Below are positions 36,737 to 49,260 of a stretch of 64,000 nt of DNA, piece by piece. The stretch covers positions 1,644,419 to 1,708,418 of the forward strand of contig JAVLUZ010000151.1 in NCBI GenBank assembly GCA_036768485.1, given 5' to 3'. This DNA comes from Mermis nigrescens. Its lineage: Eukaryota > Nematoda > Enoplea > Mermithida > Mermithidae. The notes beneath the pieces were generated by a model that was not told where the DNA came from, made no database searches, and saw only the letters and a list, made by a program, of their open reading frames with translations. The translations under genes and the position numbers were made by a program. The stretch's first letter is position 1, and each line of letters starts with the position of its first letter.

Positions 36737-37270
36737 TATGGTCCAAAGTGCCAGAACCAGGGTTCTCCAAGTAGGTCCTATCAGGGCTAACACCTCCATC
36801 GCTTTTTCCAGGCAAAACTTCTATCATTGAAGGGGTTTTGGAGGCTCGGAAGCGGGGTAATGATTATTCATAGGTGAAACTGACCCCAGTTCCATCGGGA
36901 GTTTCTCTGCCCTGAGGTCAGTTCAAAGTGCCAGACCGGGGTTCACCAAGTAGAGTTCATTAAGGTGAGTAGTATAGCCTGCAACCCTAGCGCCTTCCGG
37001 AATTATTAGTTCCGGAACTAGTAGTTCGGGAACTACTTTTTTTCTGTGTTGTAGTATAGGCGGACGTGGTAGGCAGCTGGAAAATTGGGATTAAAACGTG
37101 CGCCCTGGTTCTGAGAATGTGCGCCCTCAGGGGATACCTGTGTTATAGCATAGGCAGGGGTGAGGGGTGCGCCCTGAGTGCGCCCTGGCTATTTCGCCCA
37201 AAAAATAGTTGTCCCTTGGGGATGAGGTAGTTCAGGAACATACAAAAAGTTGTCCCTAGGGTAGGCGGTA

Positions 37271-37506
37271 CAGTACCGAACACAACTAATGATCACAACC
37301 AGCAACTCTTCCTCCACTTGTTCGGTTGCCAACTGGATGGGCTCCCGGTTGCTTTTTTCCATGTAACACAACTATCCACACCCGGTTGGCGGATGATCAA
37401 AAGAAGAATTTCATTGAGCGTTGTGCTGACCCAACCAGTTGCCTGGCAACCGGATGTGAACAGCTGTCTATCCGGTTGCGCCCAGACCCGAAAAAATGGT
37501 TGGCAA
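37271..37506. mobile_element. Tc1-type MITE with ACACAACTAA end, truncated at duplication edge
   Basis: It starts CAGTACCGAACACAACTAAT after TA. The complete version is at 58975-59257 in copy 2. Here the right end is lost, and sequence homology between the copies stops at this point. Confidence 0.75.
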
Positions 37507-37514
37507 CCAGTAGT

Positions 37515-37670
37515 GTTGTAAAAGATAAGGATTTTTCGCAAGATAAAAGATAAAGATAAAGTTGAAATTTTAAAATCTAAAAGATAAAGATAAAGATAAA
37601 AAATTAAGAAAGATAAAGATAAAGATAATTTGCAAGATAAAGGAAATAAAAAGATAAAGATAAAGATAAA
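37515..37670. repeat. (GATAAA)n microsatellite
   Basis: Imperfect GATAAA/AAGATAAAGATA units over about 150 nt, directly at the right breakpoint of duplication copy 1. Confidence 0.9.
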
Positions 37671-38095
37671 GTGTAAATATGGTCGCCTGGACCTATAGTC
37701 TGGTTCATTTAACTTTGAGCTTCTTGAAAAAGTTTGAAGCGGTTACAAAAGTGTTTTAAACTAATACAATAAATATGATATAATACAGTATGTTGAGTCA
37801 TATAGAGACGTTTGCTTGTTTTGAGCCGCATTACTGCATCAAAAGTTCAAACCACTTCTGTAGCCTGATTCTTGTTGAAAATTTCAGAAGAAAACCACAA
37901 ACTTAAATGAAACATACTATAGGAGAATGTTGCATGTGAAGTGCAATAAACCAGAGTGGGTGATGCAAAGCAGCCAACTGAATGCCTAGCCTTTACACCT
38001 GAGGTCAAAGAGGTAATAGGCATGAAGCACACATAAATGTAGGTTTGGGGGTTTACCCGCGGTATCTAACTGACCCACGTAATACTACTACTGGC

Positions 38096-38263
38096 CAGGC
38101 ACATAACTGGCTGTCCTATTTTGGTGGGGAACCAACACCAATTTTGTGGGGACTAAGCCCAAAAATGGCCAAAAAATAGCACAAAACAACGTTTAAAAAG
38201 TCCTATCTACTGGATTTTGGGGGTGCGGCCGGACCCTTCCATTCCCCCAGAGATATGTGCCTA
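38096..38263 (+). mobile_element. hAT-like MITE family C
   Basis: Ends CAGGCACATAACTGGCTG and the reverse complement of TAGGCACATATCTCTGG, flanked by CTACTGGC and CTACTTGC (7 of 8). Confidence 0.85.
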
Positions 38264-38379
38264 CTACTTGCTGACAGCAAGTGATATCTTTCTTTTCACA
38301 AGCATCAAAACGAAATTGCAAACGATGGGTAAAATCCAAAAATGGAAACGATATGTAAAAGCCGGAAACAGAGACGGAA

Positions 38380-40018
38380 ACGATCCAAAGCACCGGACTG
38401 GAGTTTCCCAAGTAGGGCCAATCAGGATGAACACCCCAAATCCCATTTCCGGCTAAATTTCTCCCACTTAAGGGGAATTTAGGGGCTCGGAAAGTGGGTA
38501 CCGCATTATTTATATGAGAAGCTGACCCTGGTTCCATTGAAAGTTTCTCCGACCTGGGGGTAGTTTAAAGTGCCGTAACCAGGGTTCCATGAATAGGGCC
38601 GATCAGGGTCAAAACCCCCAATCCCGCTTTCCAGCAAAATCTTACGCATGGAAGCAGCGTTTTTTTGTATTCGGCAAAGATTTTTCCTGATATACAAAAA
38701 CTTTTTGGGACCGTCTTTGTACATGTACAACAATTTTTGGGAAGTCAAAATTTGCAAAAAAGGTCTAAAATTTGAAAAATTTTGGCGCTTCGCGCTGAAA
38801 TGAGTAATTGTGTGTTCTATATATCTTTATAATTGCAGACATTGCATTTCAAAAAGGAAAATATCAAATTTTTTGGTGCTTCGCGCCGTTTTAAGACGAT
38901 TCTTGGTGATTTTTGCCTTTAGATGCCTAGAAATTAGCTGAAATACATTACCAAAAGTCGAACAACTCTGTTTATGCAACAATAAAGTTGCTACTGTACC
39001 ATATTTTAGTACACAAAAATGTGCATGTACGAAATGTACAAAGGCTTTTGGGGACCATCTTTTTACATGTACAAACGGACCTTGTACAAAAAAACGCTGC
39101 ATGGAATGGGGATTTAGGGGCTCGGAAACAGGGTACCCCATTATTCACATTTGTAGCTAACCCCAGCTCCGTTGGGGGTTTTTCTGCCCTGGGGGCAGTC
39201 CAAAGTGCCAGAACCGAGGTTCCGTAAGTAGGGCTCATCAGGGTCAACACCCCCAACCCCGTTTTGGCAAAATTTTACCTATAGAATGGGGGTTTAGGGA
39301 CTAGGAAATTTAGTAGCTCATTATTCATATGTGTACCTGACCCCAGTTCTGTCGGGGGTTTCTCCACTCTAAGGGTAGTCCAAAGTGGCGGAACCGGGGT
39401 TCCCCAAGTAGGACCTATCAGGGTCAACACCCGCAACCCCGTTTTGGCAAAATTTTACCCATGGAAGGGGGTTTAGGGGAGTGGAAACGGAGTACCTCAT
39501 TATTCATATATGTAGCTGACCCCGGTTCCGTCGTTGGTTTCTTTACACCTGGGGGTGGTCCAAAGTGGCGTTGCCAAGGTTATCCAAGTAGGGCCTATTA
39601 ATGTTAACACTCCCAACCCCGTTTCTGGCAAAATTTCTCCCACTGAAGGGGTTTTAGGAACTCGGAAACGGGGTACCCCATTATTTATATGAGAAACCCC
39701 AATTCCATCAGGGGTTTCTCCGCCCTGAAGTAGTCCAAAGTGCTGGAACTGGGGTCGCAAGTAGGGCCCATCACGGTCATCAACATTCCCAACCCCTTTT
39801 CCAAAAATTTGTCATTTACTGAAGGAGGGTTTAGGGGCTCGGAAATGGGGTACCCCATTATTCGTATATGTACATGGGTAAAATTTTGCCTTGAAACGGG
39901 GTTGGGGGTCTTGACCTTGATGGATCCTACTTGTGAATACCCGGTTCTGCCACTTTGGACCACTCCTAGGGCATAGAAACCTCCGAATGAACCAGGGTCA
40001 GTTACATATATGAATAAT
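38380..40018. repeat. array of about 180 bp units, last unit inverted
   Basis: Units marked by CCAAAGTGCC..AACC.GGGTT..CCAAGTAGGGC recur near 38409, 38597, 39227, 39407, 39587 and 39762, a spacing of 175-188 bp. The 38597-39227 gap equals one unit plus the 445 bp family D insertion. From about 39888 the unit is inverted. Related single units lie at 36745-36960 and 58455-58665. Open frames across it are repeat artefacts. Confidence 0.88.
38654..39098 (-). mobile_element. hAT-like element family D, perfect TSD
   Basis: From GCAGCGTTTTTTTGTATTCGG to CTTGTACAAAAAAACGCT, flanked by a perfect 8 bp duplication GCATGGAA (38646-38653 and 39099-39106). It interrupts the 180 bp array. Degenerate hairpins lie at 38781 and 38876. 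Confidence 0.94.
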
Positions 40019-40024
40019 GAGATA

Positions 40025-41241
40025 CAGTCCGAGACACAACTAACACCCCCACAATCGGTTGTGGCCCAACTGATTTCCAAGCTTTTTCCAAGTAATTTTC
40101 AATAAAAATCGAACCTTTATCAATTTTTTCCATTTGGTTGGATTCTGGCTCAGTTGGAATTTAGTTGGAAATAAATTGACACGGACATCAAAACTGCAGC
40201 GCTACTGTTTTCAACGCTCCTGAATTAACAATACCTTTCAGTTGGCGACCCTCGTCAAAAAATATAGGCGATGCCATGGTGAGTGGGTCAGTCATACTAT
40301 ATGCATACCTATGTACTTGTTTTTTTATTTGATGGGGCTTTTAATATCGGGTAGGTCATATGGCGCGTTTTGTATGAGTAAGGCAAAATGACCTATTGTG
40401 CGGTCTAAATTGATTCATAGGCATAAAATGAACTCGGTGCACCACACACATGCATGTCGTGGTGCTTTTTGTTCTACATGTTCACATTAAATGATGTTCA
40501 CATTAAATATAATTCATCAAATGTATAAAATATAGTTAAATGCAAACTTAATGATAGCTACTGGCTAGGCGGGCTGGTGGTACATCTTTCAGTACATCAA
40601 TTAATTTATTTAAATTAAAAATTTTTAAATTTTTAGGATTTGAATTTGAAGTAGATTTTAATCATTCAAATCTCATAGATTAAAATTTATAAAAAATTTA
40701 AAAGCATATTCAAATTTACCTAAATTTAATCAAATTTTAATCTTTAAGAGTTCTAAAAATCGCTATTTAAATTTTAATTAATTTTTCTTTAAATTTCGAT
40801 TTAAGTCTATATTCTATTACCTTGCAGCATCACTACAGATTAAAAAATCTAGATAAATTTAAAAAATAAAAAAATAAACATATCTTGCTTTCATATTCTT
40901 TATACTTTGCATATAGTGGAAAAAGAATACATAGTGTCCACATACATATTTTGATTAACAACCACACGTGATAAAATGGCGTGCTTGTGGCAAAAGTGTA
41001 TGTATTGACTGTGCATTTATTGAATTATTGCTGTCACTCATGATGACTCGTACTAGAATAAAGGGCATATTGATCAAAGAAAGCCGCCAGTTGAATTTCT
41101 TGAATTCGATTGAAATTCGGTCAACAGAGGTTATTCCTACAGTATGATTTCAATTTTTCTCATCCGTTTTCCAATTTTTTATCAATGAAATTACAATTCC
41201 AATCGGTTGGAATTCTGGGGCGTTAGTTGTGTCTCGGACTG
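40025..41241. mobile_element. 1.2 kb Tc1/mariner-type non-autonomous element
   Basis: Perfect inverted ends CAGTCCGAGACACAACTAAC, flanked by TA at 40023-40024 and 41242-41243. The interior is AT-rich and shows no transposase. The ends resemble those of the short elements at 37271 and 58975, so they share a family. Confidence 0.9.
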
Positions 41242-41790
41242 TAGTAAAATGTGTGTGTTATATTATTTCACAATAAAATGTGTGTATTGCTGGTATTTCA
41301 CGTTCTTGTTCCATATTAGTATTTGCATAACCAATAATATTGTTCATTTCATTTTATGTGCTCTCAACTGACGGCCAATTGATACATGTAAATTTGGTAT
41401 TAACGAATTGGTTCATGTTAGTCAATTGTCATATTATTCTTCATTCATATGATTTTGATAAAATATAGTGGTCGACGATTTTTATATTTTATTCTTTGAG
41501 TTATGACACTAGATGGATAAAGGGTAAAAACATATGGTCTTATCCTTCATGGAAATTCTTTTATTTTTCTTCAACCCAAAATTAGCTAAAACCATATTTA
41601 ATATTTTATGATGATTGACCAGATGAGAGCTCGCAGTTGGTGTATTTAAATTTCAGAGTGCTGCACTGATTAGGAACCAAAAACATTTCAAGCCATTCGA
41701 ACCCTAGAAAAGAAGTTAAATTATCAACTTGAGTGTTTCGAGATAGGTCAAGTGACCTTGTGAGTATTCTGGGATTTAGGTAGGTATGAG

Positions 41791-42055
41791 CATACGTAGG
41801 CAGCAAGAAATTTCTGGGGGGGGGGTGCAAGATTTTTTTGAAGGTCAAAAAATGGCCTTAAAAACGGTGGTATGGTGATAAAAACACCATTTTTCGACGT
41901 TTCTCATCAAGCACTATCCGTTGGCATCAAAAAATTGCGAAAAAAAGCGAAAAAATTTTCAAAAATTGAATTCTGGGGGGTATTTTGATTTCTGGGGGGA
42001 GGGTATTTTGGTTTCTGGGGGGTGCATACCCTTCAAACCCCCACGCCCAGGTGTG
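41791..42055 (+). mobile_element. hAT-like MITE family A, perfect TSD
   Basis: From CATACGTAGGCAGCAAG to CACGCCCAGGTGTG, flanked by a perfect 8 bp duplication GGTATGAG (41783-41790 and 42056-42063). Confidence 0.95.
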
Positions 42056-42063
42056 GGTATGAG

Positions 42064-42911
42064 TGTTAGGATTTAGGGCCTAGCTGCTGAAACTCCCAAC
42101 AAAAGTGCAGTCAACAATATTAGGACTGAGGGAGTTGAAGCCGTAGGTCTACAAGGGTCAATTGGTTCGAGATTGCCCTGCAATTATGTGAACTTGACCA
42201 GCGCTGAGAGCAGTTTAGGTACCTATGTAAATTCCGAAGGTGAATACATCCATTCCTATGTTGATTTTGTACACATAGAGCGGCTCTGTATTTATACTGG
42301 ATGTTCCCCCTTCAAGGTTGCTAGCTACAACCGAACTAGTCAGTCAGTCAGTCATCTTAAAAATTATTTATATACCCAAAAATCATTATTTTTGGCTATC
42401 TAAACATGTGTAATGTTTTGTTCACCTCTGTTATTGTGTCAACCATGTTCATGGCAGTGCGCGTTTAGGTAAATGTTTTGTGGCAAAACTTTTGTGTATT
42501 GTGTCAAAGTCATTTATATTTTTCCATTTCCGACAACCCTCTGGCAACGACGACATCAAGGACACTATTATTTTTCCATTTCTGTTGACCCTCAGGCGAC
42601 GATGTCTCATCATTTTCCCTCAACAATATATTTTGCCACATAGGTTTTTTGCCTGCATTCACTCTAAGCTTGCATGCTATATGCTGCTTACAGCTTAGTC
42701 TTATGCATATCATTTCATTCCATGTTAGTTACAGCTTACCTAGTGTAAGTGAGTACTATATACATGAAGATACCTTTTTCGATCTCAAAAAATGTTAAAT
42801 TCAAAACATTTTTGCAAAATTCGACTTGGTCAAATTTCTTTTACCAAACATTACATTTTTAAACATTTTAATACCTAAAATGGCTGGAAGAAAACTTTAA
42901 AAAGGTCTCTG
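42064..42911. other. region upstream of Gypsy gag; no LTR found
   Basis: This is where a 5' LTR and leader of the following retroelement would be expected. By eye I found no repeat of this sequence after the pol region and no clear primer-binding site. No gene is supported. Confidence 0.45.
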
Positions 42912-44398
42912 GTGAAGAAAATGCCTTTGACTCCTTCTAATTCAGTTTGCCAACAAAAAACCATACTTGCTGACTCTAATTCGAGTATGAATAATGACAA
43001 ATTACCAAAGTCGTTACATGCTTCGCATGTTTCACATTCTGATGACGAGTATAAACTTAACAATGCGCGATCAATCATTAATAATTATGCTAATTCTGTT
43101 AGAGATAATTCACATAATGATACAATCATCGATAATACACACATCCTTAATACGTCAAATAACCAGGAACCTGGTTCCTGAGCTGCATAAATTAGCCTCC
43201 AATGAAGAGTGCAATAATGGCTTAAGCATAAAGACCAAAAATAATTGAGCCGAGCCTATTGTTACTAATCGACTTATATTCGAGACTCTGCAATGTATAT
43301 GCATGCAGTTTTTGAACCTTTCTTCACAAGTAAATCAAGATAAAGAGGAAAATTTGGAAGAAATGTGTAACCTTTGAGCGGAATTAAGTAATCTACTTAA
43401 GCCATAAATAGTTTCTAAATGCATTGAAATCAACCCATCTCAAAATTCGGGTTATGCGGAACATTTACCTGCAATTTTGCAGCCATCCGCACCAATTTTG
43501 CAGAAGTTGTTATCTCAGCCATTGCTTTTGTTAAATCAAAATGCGCCTTCATTTGTGCCTAATTCATTAAATTCGACTTTGCAGTCGAGGTCAAAACCCT
43601 CCTCCGCTGCAATATTTTCCTTTAAATGTCAAATTACCGCCAAATAATTTCATTTTGAATCCTTTGAATATCGAAATTCCAAAAAATAATTCTATTTTGC
43701 ATTCTTCAAATATAGAAATTCGGCCACAAGAACTCAACTTGTCTGGCAAAAGTATCGAACCTGATAATCTGCAAAACCCATCTATGCAATTACCCAAGTC
43801 ATTCGCTAGGAAACGTTGTGTAAAATTTTCTGATGAAAGTTCAAGTAGTTCTGTTTGCCCGCATCGCCGTCATTCACGTAAAAGACATAGTCCACAACGT
43901 CATCGCCATTGTCACCATCATGATTCGGATTCCTCATCCGCTTCTGAGCATAGCAAGTCACACCTTGCTGATACTCTAAATCATGGACCTTTCATGCAAC
44001 AAATGAAAATTGCTATTGCAAATGAAAAATTTTTAAATGCAGATAAATCAGATATACAAGCATTTTTTGCAGATTTCAAATTGCTTGCTGACACTTACGA
44101 TATCAATAAATTAATGTGTGTCAAATTCATGTCATCATTCCTAGATCCCTATGCTTTGTGCTTATTCCATTTGTTACCTGCTGGTATAAAAGAATCTTAT
44201 ACAAAATCGAAATATGTTAATAGCGGAATTTTGTCCTTTGGACACCAAAAGCTTTCTGATCGTTTTTTAGAACATAAACAGCAGCCTAATGAATTGGTTA
44301 AAGCATATTATCTTTTGATTTGTAAACAATTGATAAAAAGCAGCTGCATCTCAAAATTGACTGTGATCATTTCAACCGTTTGCTTTGTCATCAATTGA
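42912..44398 (+). pseudogene. Gypsy gag
   Basis: Two main open pieces (42912-43181 and 43655-44398) are separated by stops. The second has a Ser/Arg/His-rich stretch (HRRHSRKRHSPQRHRHCHHH) and then a helical capsid-like region with F-M-Q-Q-M, DIQAFFADFKLLADTYDI and LSDRFLEHKQQPNELVKAYY, resembling retrotransposon gag domains. It would form the particle shell. It is broken by stops beyond 44398. Confidence 0.65.
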
Positions 44399-45379
44399 AA
44401 AAAGGTTTATTACCTAAAATATCACAAGAAGCGCATCATCGTGCGCCCTGAGCATTGCTGGCTGAATTCTTAGATAATGCTTTAAATGCTGAGTTTGCAA
44501 ATAATGAATACTCAAATAAAAAAGTGTTAACGCCCTATGTATCAGTAACAGCCGCCCCTACAGGAGGCGCAATACCCTAAGATGCATTTTGCGCATCTAA
44601 CCAAAATGAGCCTAGATCGCTCGTTCCAGCAAACATTTTATCATTCATCGACGCGTTGACAAAGCAAGAAATTCTTCTCGTGAAATATTGCACCTTTTGC
44701 AAATGGACAGGTCGTATCTACAAAGAATGCTTTAACGCTGGCTGCGAGCATGCCACATTCATCTAATAATAATTATTCTGACCGTAACAGAAACAATTCT
44801 GTGGCTCGCACTGCAGCCAGTTGCGTTCTTTTGCCGTGTGACATTGTTTGCCATTGCATTTGAATTCGCAAAATTGACATTATTCTCAATCTCAACTTCA
44901 CAACTCCTAGTCAAAACCGCCCACCAAATTATGCAAATAATGATAATTGTTCCAATTTGAGGCAAAGCACAATCGAATTTTATGGCAAAATCATAAGAAT
45001 TACCAACAAAATTTGCATGCTAATTATCAAAATTCGCATTACAATAATTGATATTCAAATCAGTTGCAACAAAATGCGCCTTTGATGTTCAGTTTCCTAA
45101 CAAACAAAGCACAGCATATTACAATTCAAATTATTGCACTGAAAATCGCCAATACGTTACGTATGAAGCAGATTGCCAACCCACCATAAGTTCGCCCCCG
45201 CTGCAGCCAACCCTTACATCTCATAATGATGTAAACACAGTCACTGCAAAAGGGCTAGAAACAAGCACGCATTCTAACTTATTTGCGTCATGAATAATTT
45301 CTCAAAGAATATGAGCACTTGCAGCGTCATCTTGCAATCTATGAACAAATAAATTTGCCTCCAAATAAAACCATCAATT

Positions 45380-45690
45380 CTGAATATTTGGAGTGTAAAT
45401 CATGCTGAGACAAATCTGCCCACGATTCTCATTAAATATTCATGGCGTGATGTTCCCATGCTTAAAGATATGGGTTTGCAGGTCACCATGATGACCACGT
45501 CTGCATTTCTATGACTTGGTTTCAATCTACCACCTAAACAAATCTCTCAAGTTGTTCATGGTATAGGTGAAATAACAGCAGTCGTGCGATATAAAGTAAA
45601 AATGTATATCACTATTGCTGAGCAATCTATTCCTACAATAGTATCTATCATTGACCACTTGCTGGAAGATATACTCTTTGGATTTGATTT
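45380..45690 (+). pseudogene. Gypsy protease, active site altered
   Basis: The reading P-M-L-K-D-M-G-L-Q-V-T-M-M-T fits the retropepsin active-site pattern (LxDTGxxVT). The conserved Thr is replaced, giving D-M-G at 45467-45475. Downstream VVHGIGEITAVV and DHLLEDILFGFDF match the flap and the C-terminal ILG-type block. It contains an in-frame stop. Confidence 0.6.
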
Positions 45691-46219
45691 TGTGTAATCC
45701 GCTTCAATGTGGGCTAATCCTATCAAGCTTTGCATTTTTAAATGGCATAAAAGTTAAACTTTTATCACCATCCAAAAAAATTCAACTTTGCACAAAAACT
45801 AACACACTCATCTCTGGTGTTGTATGTGTTCATGTTTTGCTGCCTGAGCCAGTAATCATGCAACCTTGACACAAATTGATAACCCCAGGATATATCAGTC
45901 ATGGTTCTTGCAATTCCGATATTGCTTTAAATAAACCAAATTCCGATTTCATGGAAAAAACTTCACTTTTTCTGGCTCCTTCAATAATTGATGCATCTTA
46001 ACCTATTTTTCCTGTGCGCATGTATAATATCTCTAAAGCGCCCATTCGCATCGATTCTGGCGAATATTGGTTTGCTAAGCACTGACATTGAAGTTCTGTC
46101 TCATGTTGCCAATTCAGACAATAGGGCACCAGAACTCTTCTGATCAATAAATAAAGCATTAAATGGTTCTACCAATAATTCTCAACAGCAACAACAAATT
46201 TGTGAACTTTGCCTAAAAT

Positions 46220-47040
46220 ACGATTCCATTTTTGCTTTAAAAAACAAGCCTCTTGGCCAGGACCCCCTTGGTCAAACATCATATTGATACTGGGGATAAT
46301 CCGCCAGTGGTTGGAAAAACGCATTGTGTTGAACATTCCTGTCAAAATTCTATGCAGAAAATCATCAACAAAATGCTTGCTGATAAAATCATTTGGCCCA
46401 TGACCAGTCCATGGGCTAGTCCGTTGTTTCTAATAGGAAAAAAGGATGGTTCCCTCAGGCCTGTCGGAGACTATCCGCCAATTAAATGAAATAACTAAAA
46501 CGCAAGTATATCTGCTTCCTCAACTCAATGATTATTTTGATACGCTAGGCTCAGTTGTTTATTTTAGTACATTAGATCTAAAATCTGGATACTGGCAAAT
46601 TCAACTCAATGATGAATCTTGAGAAAAACTGCATTAATATGCCCTGTTGGCCATTATGAATTTGAAGTGCTACCTTTTGGATTAAAATGCGCCCACAGAT
46701 TTCCAGAGACTAATGGAGCTAGTCCTTGCAGGTCTGAATTGGAAATCTTGTCTTGTTTATATTGCTGATATAATCATTTTTTTGCGCACATTTGAAGAAC
46801 ATTTACAAGATCGCCAAAACATATTCATCACACTTCAAAGCGCAAACTTACGGGTTAAACCTGGATAAATGTCATCTCATTCAAGCCAAAGTAAAATTTC
46901 TTGGCCATAGCATTAGTTTGCTTAGCATCGCTCCTGATATGTCCAAAGTCACCAATTTAGTCGCATTTCTCATTCCAAAAACTGTTAAATCTTTACAAAA
47001 ATTCCTTAGGCTTAGTCCAATGATTTAAAAAATTTGTTAA
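46220..47040 (+). pseudogene. Gypsy reverse transcriptase, broken
   Basis: Recognised in order: VKHHIDTGDNPPV, then WASPLFLIGKKDGSLRPVGD, YFSTLDLKSGYWQIQL, GHYEFEVLPFGLKCA and a catalytic box reading Y-I-A-D (46758-46769) where Y-x-D-D is required. FLGHSISL and a primer-grip/connection block follow. At least three frameshifts separate these pieces, so no full protein can be made. Confidence 0.88.
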
Positions 47041-47089
47041 AGATCTTGCTAAAATTGCTAAACAGTTATTCCATGTTCTTCATGAAGAT

Positions 47090-47560
47090 GATGAATTTTG
47101 AATTTTGTTGACTGGCGAGCATCAAACTGCTTTTGATCTATTGTGTAAAGCATTTACTTTGCCTCCTATATTGCAATTGCCTAAATATAACAATGACCAC
47201 CAATTTATTTCAACAACTGACGCTTGTAATCACGCTGCTAGGTGCTATTTTAACACAAAAGCATTTACTGTCAAAATCCGCTTCATTCTTAGCTACGCTA
47301 GTCATGTGCTAAATTTGGCCAAATGTAACTATGCTACTTCGGAGAAAGAAGCATTAGCATAACACTTGTCTGGGCAATCAGACATTATAGACATTATTTA
47401 TATGGTACAAAATTTATTGTCGAAACCGATCACCAAACACTAAGTTGGCTTGTGAATGTAAAAGACCCATCAAGTCGATTACGTTGTTGGGGTCTCAAAT
47501 TACAGGAATATGAGTATGAAATTGTGTACATTCCTGCGCATATAACTGCGCAGCAGATCT
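47090..47560 (+). pseudogene. Gypsy RNase H, broken
   Basis: The reading has TTDACNHAARCYF (the TDAS block), YATSEKEALA, and after a stop AIRHYRHYLYGTKFIVETDH followed by QTLSWLVN. This is the usual RNase H order downstream of Gypsy RT. The TDAS to TDAC change and a stop at about 47362 are visible. Confidence 0.85.
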
Positions 47561-47929
47561 ATTATCACGACATCCTAAATATGATCATGCTGAATGTAAA
47601 TATAAACTCGAGCGCAAAAATATCATAAATATCGCAAATTTAGACTCAGAAGATTCTGAATCTGAGGAGAAATTGGTCCCACCTGACTGACCACGCAATA
47701 ATATTCCTAATTTACCATCTAATAATCCTAATGCGCAATAAACTTCTTACTTTTTGTGAGCGCATTCAGCTTACTGCAGCAGAAAAAAACTGGAATGCTA
47801 ACGCCTGCGTAATTACTCGCAGAGCAGCGCACTGACAACAAATTGCATAAAATTTGCATCACATTGAACGATTTGACAACAAAAAAATATCATGACAAAT
47901 TTTTTCTCATAAACAATATCATTTTTTGT

Positions 47930-49155
47930 CGATTCCAACCAAAGCACTCACCTACTGTTGTTCATCAGCTAGTAATTCCCAATTCACTACATTGTTTTAT
48001 TTTGACCAAATTTCATGATTCCATTTTTTGGAGCTCATTTTTCATCATGTAAAATTTTGCCCGCCATACAAATGTGTTATTGGTGGCCGCATATGGAAAA
48101 TGATGTAATCGCTTGGTGTAAGAATTGTAATGTTTGCTTGCAACGCAAGGTCGCATTGAATTCTACATCTGTTCCTATGCAACCAATTGAGGTATCTGCA
48201 ACTTTTTGAACTTATCGCATGTGACTGTTTGCATATGCCGCAATCATCATCCGGTAATGACCAAATTGTAGTTTTCATGGATTACTTTACCAAATATGTG
48301 GAAGCTTTTGCTGTTTCCGACATAAAAGCTACAACTATAGCTAATCTCTTATTGCACAAAATCATTCCAAGTTATGGAGTTCCTAAACAATTTTTAACCA
48401 ATCAAGGTTCAAATTTTACATCTGCCTTGATTTCGTAAGTTTGTAAATTACTTGATGTTCAAAAAATTTTCACAACCGCATATCACCCTCAGTGTGATGG
48501 TCTCGTTGAACGCTATAATCAAACTCTCATTGATGGTTTGTGTAAATTAAGTGCTAGAAATGAGTATGATTGGGAGCAATATTTGTCGTTTGCATTGTTT
48601 GCGTATCATGCAACTGCACAAGCATCAACAAATATCTCACCTTTCAAAATGCTATATGGTCGCAAACCCTTATTTCCTTCAATATTTTACTCATAAATGA
48701 TCTAACTATAAATCCAAATTTACCACCAATTGCGGAAAATTATGTCATAGATTTAAAGCTTACGTTGCAAGATTTGCACAAAATAGCTTCTAAAAATCTA
48801 TCACTAGCTTGTAAACAACAAAAAAAGGCAATACGATAAATCCGTCACCAAACATTATTTTGCTGTTTTGGATATCGTTTATCTTAATAATACTTCGGTG
48901 ATAGATCCCAATATTGGTAAATTATCACCAAAACGCATAGGCCCGTATAGAATTGTGGCGCTACCAATGCCTGAAACAGCAAAAATTGTATATGTCTATA
49001 ATCCTTTAATACCCATCTCATTCATCAAACTTGACTTCTTCCAGAGCCTAAACTACCTTATTCAAATCTAATTGCCGAAAAGCATGCATGTGTCCCTGGC
49101 AATTTTGTTTTGTTAAAGCTACCACATCGCCCTCTGGCTCCGGCTGTAGTGTAAA
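47930..49155 (+). pseudogene. Gypsy integrase, broken
   Basis: The HHCC zinc finger is seen as a split H...H region and then WCKNCNVCLQRK. The core has FELIACDCLHMPQ, VFMDYFTKYVEAFAV and GVPKQFLTNQGSNFTS; in the last block the catalytic Asp is Asn. It continues with HPQCDGLVERYNQTL, which holds the Glu. A C-terminal K-R-I-G-P-Y-R-I block follows. There are several frameshifts. Confidence 0.87.
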
Positions 49156-49260
49156 GTTTTTTGGACTTACTGGGCCGGGAGAAAAAATTATGGGACTGTG
49201 CGCCAGTATTTTTTATATATAAAAAAATCGCAATTTCCAACACCGTTGTTTGGACTGCAC

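Larger units (their letters stand above)
31539..37506 (+). repeat. segmental duplication, copy 1 (contains AMACR terminal exon)
   Basis: The homology runs from AAACATTCGCACTAAAAATC to GGTTGGCAACC and is shared, in direct orientation and with only scattered changes, with 54461-59212. Copy 1 is about 1.2 kb longer. Three inserts account for most of that: a family A MITE (32915-33129), a family B MITE with nested family D (33520-34184) and a small Tc1-type MITE (36549-36736), plus about 110 bp near 34680-34790 missing from copy 2. At each insertion the other copy has the clean empty site. Confidence 0.95.
42912..49155 (+). mobile_element. Ty3/Gypsy retrotransposon, decayed
   Basis: Gag, protease, reverse transcriptase, RNase H and integrase follow each other in the Ty3/Gypsy order with frameshifts and stops throughout. 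The order RT-RNase H-integrase separates it from Copia. No paired LTRs were detected, so the true ends are unknown. It lies downstream of AMACR. Confidence 0.88.

Noticed and set aside
38193..40080. ORFs of 80-130 codons in the 180 bp array
   Set aside because: They shift frame from unit to unit and arise from the tandem repeat.
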